This document shows, piece after piece, positions 25,181 to 31,261 of a DNA stretch of 31,261 bases. The notes beneath the pieces are model-generated. The model did not search any database. It was not told the origin of the DNA and saw only the letters and a program-made list of their open reading frames with translations. This DNA is from Flavobacteriales bacterium UBA7325 (lineage in GTDB: Bacteria; Bacteroidota; Bacteroidia; Flavobacteriales_D; Crocinitomicaceae). The stretch covers positions 1 to 31,261 of the forward strand of contig DKPV01000101.1 in NCBI GenBank assembly GCA_002471375.1, in the 5' to 3' direction. Numbering within the stretch: the first letter of the stretch is position 1; each line of letters opens with the position of its first letter. The translations under genes and the position numbers were made by a program.

Positions 25181-25759
25181 ATGCTAAAAGTCGGAATTAC
25201 GGGTGGTATTGGTTCGGGTAAGAGTTTGGTTTGTCGAATTCTTGAATCGCTTGGCTATTCGGTATTCTACTCTGACAAAGAATCAAAACTCATCACGATT
25301 AACGACCAAGAAGTCCGTTCAGCGCTCATTGCACGCTATGGTCATGAGGTATATAATGAATATGGGGTAAATAAAAAATTGCTCTCGGAACAGATCTTCA
25401 AAAACCCTGATGAACGCCTCTTCGTGAATAGTCTGATTCACCCAAAAGTTCGAGAAGCCTTTGAGAAATTTGCAGGTAAGTCCGCAAAACCCCTTGTATT
25501 TAATGAGGCCGCAATCCTATTCGAAACAGGATCCTATAAGGCCTTTGATCGGACGATACTTGTAACCGCACCAGAAGAAATTAGAATAGATCGCGTGATT
25601 CAGCGAGATAATTTCACTCGAGCGTCAGTGCAAAGTCGAATCGACAGTCAATGGAAAGATGAAGAAAAATCCGAACTTGCAGATGGTATCATAATAAATG
25701 ACGGGGTGCAACCTTTAATCTATCAATTAGAAAACCTAGTTACTGAGCTAATTGGTTAA
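25181..25759 (+). CDS. coaE: Dephospho-CoA kinase
   Basis: 192 residues, standard length. P-loop at 8-15 (GITGGIGSGKS), followed by family elements YSDKESK, LIHPKVREAFEKF, NEAAILFETG and the substrate-binding RVIQRDNFTRASVQSRI with its downstream DGIIINDG. It phosphorylates the 3'-OH of dephospho-CoA in the last step of CoA synthesis. It is the third gene of the operon with the Sia pair; no functional link is evident. The stop overlaps the convergent gene by four bases. Confidence 0.95.
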   Translation: MLKVGITGGIGSGKSLVCRILESLGYSVFYSDKESKLITINDQEVRSALIARYGHEVYNEYGVNKKLLSEQIFKNPDERLFVNSLIHPKVREAFEKFAGKSAKPLVFNEAAILFETGSYKAFDRTILVTAPEEIRIDRVIQRDNFTRASVQSRIDSQWKDEEKSELADGIIINDGVQPLIYQLENLVTELIG

Positions 25760-26442
25760 TCGACTTCCTCGTAATCAACAAAGTCATCATCATTATCCTG
25801 CTGTTGATTATCTCGACGATTATTATTGAAAGGATTTTGACCAGAGTTCGCCCCATTTACTTTCCCCCCATTTAGCAAGAATGTGATTCCATTCATCATT
25901 TTAACGAGCAAGCTAATCAGGAAGAAGAAGCCAATTATTTTAAAGATAAAACCAAAAAATGGCGTGTCCTCAATGTTCAGTATACTCTCATGGAACCAAC
26001 GAGAAATTGGGTTCGTTGAATAACTTGGGAAAAACCAGAACAAAGTAAAAATAGCCAGCGATGCTATAATGAGAACAATCTCCAATTTTAGATTAAAAAC
26101 AGAATTAGGCATCTGCGGCAGACCACGACCTCCGATCAGGGAGAACAAAGCAGATTTGTTTTGAGACTTCTTGAATTTACCGATAAAATAAGTCAGCAAT
26201 ACGATTCCGGCAATTACGACTTGATTGACCACGATCAGCTTTAAATCTTTGTCGTCAAAGCAAAACAAAAATGCCACATCAACTAGGAAGAAATACTTGA
26301 CCGCTTTAAGGATGTAGGTTTCAGCAACAGACCTCGGCCTTCCCGCTGTTAATAACCTAAATGCTAGATCAAAGATTCCCCAGAGAAAGCCATAAATCGC
26401 AAAAACGACGCCTAGACGAAAGATAAAATCAAATATTTCCAC
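25756..26442 (-). CDS. Membrane protein of unknown function
   Basis: 228 residues with about five membrane helices (RLGVVFAIYGFLWGIFDLAF, VNQVVIAGIVLLTYFIG, IVLIIASLAIFTLFWFFP, FIFKIIGFFFLISLLVKMM). The tail from about 195 is hydrophilic, rich in N, Q and D (NPFNNNRRDNQQQ, DNDDDFVDYEEVD) and probably disordered. I do not recognise a family; proteins of this look are found as conserved hypotheticals in Flavobacteriales. Translation must start at GTG 26442, because no ATG precedes the first helix. Convergent with coaE. Confidence 0.8.
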   Translation of the reverse strand: MEIFDFIFRLGVVFAIYGFLWGIFDLAFRLLTAGRPRSVAETYILKAVKYFFLVDVAFLFCFDDKDLKLIVVNQVVIAGIVLLTYFIGKFKKSQNKSALFSLIGGRGLPQMPNSVFNLKLEIVLIIASLAIFTLFWFFPSYSTNPISRWFHESILNIEDTPFFGFIFKIIGFFFLISLLVKMMNGITFLLNGGKVNGANSGQNPFNNNRRDNQQQDNDDDFVDYEEVD

Positions 26443-26446
26443 AACG

Positions 26447-26479
26447 CAAATGTAAACAATTTCGCAGCTTCATCTCCAA
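26447..26479 (-). promoter_or_regulatory. Putative promoter of the membrane-protein gene, nearly leaderless
   Basis: On the minus strand TACATTTG (26447-26454) is an exact -7 match; a TTG lies 22 bases upstream (26477-26479), slightly far. Only four bases separate the box from the GTG start, the same geometry as at the M23 gene. Confidence 0.45.
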
Positions 26480-26535
26480 GTCGACTGAGAACTCAAGTTG
26501 ATTTGGTATCTTTAGCGAGCAATAAAAATTAGACA

Positions 26536-28713
26536 ATGAAAAGAATAAGTTTATTACTTCTATTAGTGATTTCAACGTTCTTCCGTGCCTCGGCAGAAGA
26601 AGGAATGATCATTCCATCACTGATAAAGGCATTCGAAAATGATATGCAAGCGATGGGTATGAAGTTATCTGCTGAAGATATCTACAGTGTAAATAGCTCA
26701 AGTATTAAAGATGCTGTCCTTCACTTCGGTGGTGGTTGTACCGCGGAGCTAGTGTCATCTCAAGGATTGTTATTAACAAACCATCATTGCGGATTCTCTC
26801 AAGTTCAATCTCATTCTTCACTTGAAAATGATTACATCAAGTACGGATTTTGGGCGAAGTCGAAAGATCAGGAACTCACTAATCTAGGTTTAACTGCATC
26901 CCGCATAGTTCGAATTGAAGACATGACAAAACTTGTTTTCAATGGAACGGAAAGATTGACTGGAGAAGAATACTACAAACGAATCGAAAGTAATATCGAG
27001 ACACTCATAAGAGACGCAACTACCGGAAATCATTACGAAGCTGATATCAAAGAATTTAATTACGGGAATGATTATTACATGATCGTGAAAGAAGTATTTA
27101 AGGATGTTCGTTTGGTAGGAGCTCCTCCAAGTAGCGTTGGGAAATTTGGTGGAGATACTGACAACTGGGTATGGCCACGTCATACTGGAGACTTTTCAGT
27201 ATTTAGAATCTATGCTGGGGCAGATAATAAGCCAGCAGAGTATAGTGAAAACAACAAGCCATATACACCGCTACACTATTTCCCAGTTTCAATGAACGAT
27301 CGAGTTCCTGGCGAATTTACTATGGTTTATGGATTCCCTGGATCTACAGAACAACATTTATCTTCTGACCACTTACAATACATCATGGATACAGAGCGCC
27401 CAGCAAGAATAGCTATGCGTGAGAAATCTCTGGGTGTGATTGATGCTGGAATGAGATCTTCAGATTTGATTCGAATCAAGTACGCTTCTAAACAAGCTAG
27501 AATTGCTAATGGATGGAAAAAGTGGATCGGACAAATTGGTGGTTTACAAACTGTAAATGCTATTCAGATCAAATTAGATCGCGAAAAAGCCTACAATGAC
27601 ATGGCTGCTACTAAAACTGAATGGCAAGCAAAATATGGTGGTATAGTTAGCGCCATGAATGACCTGGTTGCTAAATACAAAGAAAGTGATTTTGCCTATG
27701 CAATGGCTGTTGAGTATATGTACGTTGGTCCTGAAATCTTCAAACGAACACGAGGAATGGATAAGTTCGTTCGAGAATTTGAGGCAATTCCGCCGAATGA
27801 AATGGAGGAAGAAATCGAAATCTTGCGCTCAGGGGCAGATGGCTTCTTTAAGAACTATGACGTCGGTGTAGATCGTAACGTCTTTCTAAAAATCACGGAA
27901 GAGTATATCAAGCGCATGAAAGATATCGGGACAATTGACCTACTTAATGGATCTTCTGAAGAACTCGCGAATGATATTTTTGAGAACTCAGTGTTGGTTG
28001 ATGAAGCACGATTTGCAGAATTTCTAACCACGCTGAATGATTCTACGATGAATGACTTCAAAGAAAACGATCCTGCTTACGTTCTTTGGAGCGCTTTGAG
28101 CGAAAATTTTGGTGTGGAAGTGATTCCTGAAGTAAGAGAGTTTAAAGGGAGAATGAACGGCCTACTTGCTGTTTACGTTGAAGGTAAGCTTGAAATGTTT
28201 CCTGATGCAAAACATTGGCCTGATGCTAATTCAACAATGAGAATCAGCTATGGCAAACTGGAAGGATCTGCTCCACATGACGGAATGGAATATACAGAGC
28301 ATACCACATTGGAAGGTATTCTAACTAAGAACAACTCTGGGAATGCTGATTTTGAACTTCTGCCTGAATTTAGAACTCTTGCTGAGTCAAAAGATTACGG
28401 AAACTATAGTCAAGATGGCGAATTATGGATTTGTTTCACCAGTTCTAATCATACGACTGGAGGAAACTCTGGATCACCGGTTATTGACTCAGAAGGAAAC
28501 CTGATGGGACTGAACTTTGATCGATCGTGGGAAAGTACAATGAGTGACTTTATGTTTGATGCAGATCGCTGTCGCAACATCACAGTTGATATCCGTTACG
28601 TACTCTGGATAATGGACAAGTATGCTGGAGCATCAAATTTAGTTGATGAGATGACGCTTGTAAAGAGTAAGAAGAAAAAGAAAAGATGTAAACGTAAAAA
28701 AGCAAAAAACTAG
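26536..28713 (+). CDS. S46-family dipeptidyl-peptidase, predicted DPP11 type (Asp/Glu-specific)
   Basis: 725 residues, the usual S46 length. Signal peptide MKRISLLLLLVISTFFRASA, so periplasmic or envelope-bound. The catalytic triad is visible: His in TNHHCGF (83/84), D219 in RHTGDFSVF and S645 in GGNSGSP. At the site that separates DPP7 (Gly) from DPP11 (Arg) it has FDRSWES, i.e. Arg, which predicts cleavage after Asp or Glu at P1. Such enzymes feed dipeptides from extracellular proteins to asaccharolytic or marine Bacteroidota. The C-terminus is unusual: the last 16 residues (KSKKKKKRCKRKKAKN) are almost all Lys/Arg and there is no T9SS tail. Single gene followed by a terminator. Confidence 0.93.
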   Translation: MKRISLLLLLVISTFFRASAEEGMIIPSLIKAFENDMQAMGMKLSAEDIYSVNSSSIKDAVLHFGGGCTAELVSSQGLLLTNHHCGFSQVQSHSSLENDYIKYGFWAKSKDQELTNLGLTASRIVRIEDMTKLVFNGTERLTGEEYYKRIESNIETLIRDATTGNHYEADIKEFNYGNDYYMIVKEVFKDVRLVGAPPSSVGKFGGDTDNWVWPRHTGDFSVFRIYAGADNKPAEYSENNKPYTPLHYFPVSMNDRVPGEFTMVYGFPGSTEQHLSSDHLQYIMDTERPARIAMREKSLGVIDAGMRSSDLIRIKYASKQARIANGWKKWIGQIGGLQTVNAIQIKLDREKAYNDMAATKTEWQAKYGGIVSAMNDLVAKYKESDFAYAMAVEYMYVGPEIFKRTRGMDKFVREFEAIPPNEMEEEIEILRSGADGFFKNYDVGVDRNVFLKITEEYIKRMKDIGTIDLLNGSSEELANDIFENSVLVDEARFAEFLTTLNDSTMNDFKENDPAYVLWSALSENFGVEVIPEVREFKGRMNGLLAVYVEGKLEMFPDAKHWPDANSTMRISYGKLEGSAPHDGMEYTEHTTLEGILTKNNSGNADFELLPEFRTLAESKDYGNYSQDGELWICFTSSNHTTGGNSGSPVIDSEGNLMGLNFDRSWESTMSDFMFDADRCRNITVDIRYVLWIMDKYAGASNLVDEMTLVKSKKKKKRCKRKKAKN

Positions 28714-28731
28714 GCTAACTTATAAGGCACA

Positions 28732-28765
28732 AAAAAAGGGGTAAACAAATGTTTACCCCTTTTTT
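28732..28765. terminator. Bidirectional terminator between convergent genes
   Basis: A 16-bp perfect stem (28732-28747 with 28750-28765) with an AA loop; core GGGGTAAACA, flanked by A-run and T-run. It lies 18 bases past the S46 stop and 16 bases past the stop of the thioredoxin-like gene, and serves both. Confidence 0.9.
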
Positions 28766-28781
28766 CAATTATAACAATACT

Positions 28782-29858
28782 CTATTTCTGAATACTAAAT
28801 TTCTTACTTACCCATCCATTTGAAGATGAAACTCGTACTGAGTAGATACCATTCGCAAAACCTTTAGTCGAAAGTTCATAAACATTACGTCCAATCTCAA
28901 TATCATTTACCTCTGATGAATGAACCACTGCTCCCAAGGTGTTAATCACTTGAACAGTTACTGGCTGCGCGTCAGTTGAATGAAATGCTATCGCAGCATC
29001 TTCTGAAGTCGGGTTTGGATAAATTTTAGCTGAGGCAAGTGTACTTTCATTCTCATCAATAGCTAAAGGATTAAAGCCCATAATTCCATAAGTCGCCTGG
29101 TACACTTCTTTCGTGTTGATATTCTGTAACCATACCGCTACGCCTAGATCAGAGAATTCTTCAACAGTATGCTCAGTAGCATGATTTACTTCATCTAAGG
29201 CACTTGAAGGAAGCGTGTAATTACCATTGAAAGTATACGTGTACTCTTCATGAGCTGTTTCATTGGCCGCGAATGACCCTAAAAAGTTTCCGGAAGCACT
29301 ATTAAGCATCTTTTTCATCACGTGCTCAAATTTAGTTTCTCCATTTCCACCGATATTGTTCACCGTCTCATACTCAAATATAGCAACGTACAATCGCATT
29401 TGAAGTGGAAGAGCATCCAACGCCTCAAAATCAACTTGAACATCTACTTTCTGAGTCGCTTCATCAATTTGGTAGTAGGCAACTAAATCAACATTTGCAG
29501 GCACGGCATAGAAACCATCTAGCAATCCTTGAGTCAGAGATCCAGGATTTCCATCATATCCACCATCTACGAATCCATTAGGAACAGATGAAACACCATA
29601 GTACCCTCTTCTCACTCCTGTTTCTCCAGTGTAATATGGGTCACCATTACCTGGCCAATTCACTTGGTATTTTAGCGAAACGAATTTGTCATCGTTTGCT
29701 GGTTGCGCTAACAGTGCTTCCAAAGAAGTATTTGCCGGTGCGCAGGGAGGACATGTCGAAGATGTAAATGTTTCGATCATTGATACGCGCTGTACTTGAC
29801 CAAAAGAAAATGCTGTGCTAAGCAGTCCTGCCAAGACAAAGAAATAGGATTTTTTCAT
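28782..29858 (-). CDS. Secreted thioredoxin-like protein (Omp28-related) with T9SS sorting tail
   Basis: 358 residues from the ATG at 29858, which gives a proper signal peptide (MKKSYFFVLAGLLSTAFSFG). A longer frame reaches 29912 but adds 18 charged residues before it, so the inner start is preferred. After cleavage comes a thioredoxin-like domain with a CxxC motif, C36-P-P-C39 in FTSSTCPPCAPA, then Omp28-type sequence (VSLKYQVNWPGNGDPYY, GVSSVPNGFVDGGYDG). From about 285 on there is a type A sorting domain (IYPNPTSEDAAIAF ... ANGIYSVRVSS ... KKFSIQK). It is therefore exported by T9SS to the surface or medium. Redox role possible but not shown. Confidence 0.9.
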   Translation of the reverse strand: MKKSYFFVLAGLLSTAFSFGQVQRVSMIETFTSSTCPPCAPANTSLEALLAQPANDDKFVSLKYQVNWPGNGDPYYTGETGVRRGYYGVSSVPNGFVDGGYDGNPGSLTQGLLDGFYAVPANVDLVAYYQIDEATQKVDVQVDFEALDALPLQMRLYVAIFEYETVNNIGGNGETKFEHVMKKMLNSASGNFLGSFAANETAHEEYTYTFNGNYTLPSSALDEVNHATEHTVEEFSDLGVAVWLQNINTKEVYQATYGIMGFNPLAIDENESTLASAKIYPNPTSEDAAIAFHSTDAQPVTVQVINTLGAVVHSSEVNDIEIGRNVYELSTKGFANGIYSVRVSSSNGWVSKKFSIQK

Positions 29859-29976
29859 GAGTATAATTTTAATGTTGACCTCTAAGTTACGCCAATCATT
29901 AGTCACCTCCACGCTATCACGCAGATTATTTGAAGTTTATCTTGTAATCCTAACTTCTGTAAAAAGAATAGATCGA

Positions 29977-31261
29977 CTATATATGTAACGGTCGATTCTC
30001 CGTTGCAGCTAACGCTGCTTCTTTCACACCTTCTGAATAAGTTGGGTGCGGATGACAGATTCGCGCGATATCCTCTGCAGAAGCGCGATATTCCATAGCT
30101 ACGACAGCCTCCATGATGAGATCTGCCGCTCTTGGTGCAATTATGTGTACGCCGAGCACTTCGTCCGTCTCAGCATCCGCAATGATCTTGATCGTTCCAA
30201 GAATATCCATACTTGCTCGAGCTCGTCCTAACGCTTTTATAGGGAACTGACCAATCTTTATTTCCTTTCCAGCTGTCACTAATTCATCTTCCGTTTTACC
30301 AACAGAAGCAACTTCTGGCCATGTATAAACAACTCCAGGAATTAGATCATAGTTCATATGTGGCTTTTGTCCTGCGAGCAGTTCAGCAACATATACACCT
30401 TCCTCTTCTGCCTTGTGTGCCAACATAGGCCCACGAACAACATCACCGATAGCATAAATATTCGGAACATTTGTTTGTAGATGCTCATTTACTTCAACTT
30501 CTCCACGCGTATTTACAGTAATACCAGCGTTCTCTAATCCGAGTCCTTTAGTGAATGGCTTACGTCCTACTGCTACCAAACAGTAATCAGCCTCCATTGT
30601 AACTTCTTCACCCTTTTTATTCAAAGCAGTCAGCGTAACACCTTTTCCTGTATTCTCAACATTCTGTACTTGGTGCTGAAGGTGAAATTTAAATCCTTCC
30701 TTCTTAAGAACTTTCGTTAGCTCCTTAGACATTGTTTTGTCCATTGTTGGAACAATCGTTTTTGCGAACTCTACCACTTCAACTTGAGAGCCGAGTCGAC
30801 CAAATACAGAACCAAGCTCCAAGCCGATAACTCCGCCTCCAATAACAATCAATTTACCAGGAATCTCCTCCAGGCTTAATGCTTCTGTAGAAGTAATAAT
30901 ACGTTTCTTATCAGGTTCCATACCTGGGAAAAAGTTAGGTTTCGATCCAGTAGCAACCAAAACGTTCTTTGTTGAAAGCACTGTTTCAGTTCCGTCCGCT
31001 GCCAAAACTTTTACGGTGTTTTTGTCCACAAATGATCCTTCTCCATGAAATACTTCAACATCGTTTTTATCCATCAGGAATTTTACGCCATTTGAAGTTT
31101 GTGCGACAACATCATTTTTACGCTTGATCATTTGCTTAATATTTGCCTTCACACCGGTGATATCAATTCCATGCTCATCAAAATTATGTGTCGCATTATG
31201 AAAATGCTCTGAAGAGTCTAATAGGGCTTTTGAAGGTATACATCCAACATTAAGACAAGTT
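29977..31261 (-). CDS. lpdA: Dihydrolipoyl dehydrogenase, C-terminal 427 residues (cut by window edge)
   Basis: The frame stays open from 31260 down to the stop at 29977-29979; the N-terminus lies outside the window. The first readable residues are TCLNVGCIPSKALL, the redox-active disulfide of the family. Then come the NAD-binding site (IVIGGGVIGLELGSVFGRLG), the FAD-binding YAIGDVVRGPMLAHKAEEEG and the C-terminal HPHPTYSE, whose His-Glu pair serves the partner subunit's active site. Flavoprotein E3 of the pyruvate and 2-oxoglutarate dehydrogenase complexes and of glycine cleavage. An internal ATG at 31152 is not the real start, since it would discard the disulfide. No other E3-complex gene is visible. 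Confidence 0.96.
   Translation of the reverse strand, partial: TCLNVGCIPSKALLDSSEHFHNATHNFDEHGIDITGVKANIKQMIKRKNDVVAQTSNGVKFLMDKNDVEVFHGEGSFVDKNTVKVLAADGTETVLSTKNVLVATGSKPNFFPGMEPDKKRIITSTEALSLEEIPGKLIVIGGGVIGLELGSVFGRLGSQVEVVEFAKTIVPTMDKTMSKELTKVLKKEGFKFHLQHQVQNVENTGKGVTLTALNKKGEEVTMEADYCLVAVGRKPFTKGLGLENAGITVNTRGEVEVNEHLQTNVPNIYAIGDVVRGPMLAHKAEEEGVYVAELLAGQKPHMNYDLIPGVVYTWPEVASVGKTEDELVTAGKEIKIGQFPIKALGRARASMDILGTIKIIADAETDEVLGVHIIAPRAADLIMEAVVAMEYRASAEDIARICHPHPTYSEGVKEAALAATENRPLHI

Noticed and set aside
29859..29912. Longer N-terminus for the thioredoxin-like protein
   Set aside because: Eighteen polar residues before a perfect signal peptide would block normal export; the ATG at 29858 is preferred.

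Overview
The window reads as a chromosomal segment of a member of the Bacteroidota, most likely Flavobacteriales. Evidence: several promoters match TTG-N18-20-TAnnTTTG, the Bacteroidota housekeeping consensus; there are type IX secretion (T9SS) sorting tails, an S46 dipeptidyl-peptidase, and the order coiled-coil gene / zapA / RNase Y. Most starts lack a Shine-Dalgarno sequence. No rRNA, tRNA, CRISPR array, integrase or transposase was seen. The species cannot be named from sequence alone.

Layout. 1-1185 (-): N-terminal 395 residues of a secreted, cysteine-rich, probably multi-domain surface protein that runs off the left edge. 1249-1712 (-): a decayed gene with an amber stop and a frameshift. 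1725-2540 (+): a DjlA-like membrane J-protein. 2864-6004 (-): S-adenosylhomocysteinase and a secreted M23 peptidase. 6102-8315 (+): a coiled-coil protein, ZapA and RNase Y. 8317-21455: a surface polysaccharide (O-antigen or capsule type) locus that starts one base after the RNase Y stop. 21456-22024: a strong bidirectional hairpin and the remains of two genes. 22025-24162 (-): PAP2 phosphatase, ZIP transporter and methyltransferase, tightly packed. 24227-25759 (+): a SiaB-like kinase, a SiaC-like phosphoprotein and dephospho-CoA kinase. 25756-26442 (-): an unknown membrane protein. 26536-28713 (+): an S46 peptidase of predicted DPP11 type. 28782-29858 (-): a thioredoxin-like T9SS cargo protein. 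29977-31261 (-): dihydrolipoyl dehydrogenase, cut by the right edge.

The polysaccharide locus falls into two blocks. Block 1 (8317-15586) has a UDP-sugar epimerase, flippase, acyltransferase, aminotransferase, two glycosyltransferases and a Wzy-like polymerase. Block 2 (16084-21455) has a glycosyltransferase, a second Wzy-like protein, another glycosyltransferase, a second aminotransferase and the initiating phosphoglycosyl transferase. Many adjacent genes overlap by a few bases, as in a translationally coupled operon. Between the blocks, on the opposite strand, lies a small protein with Wzz-like topology (TM / periplasmic / TM) whose 3' end overlaps the first polymerase gene by 87 bp. With one flippase and one initiating transferase, the locus looks like a single Wzx/Wzy pathway. 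It lacks a sugar 4,6-dehydratase and an outer-membrane export channel, so these must lie elsewhere.

I found no clear-cut new defence or mobile system. The best leads are the antisense mini-Wzz-like gene, the SiaB/SiaC pair without a SiaD cyclase, the layered gene remnants at 21.6-22.0 kb, the broken gene at 1.25-1.71 kb, and two genes whose promoter -7 box sits four bases before the start codon.
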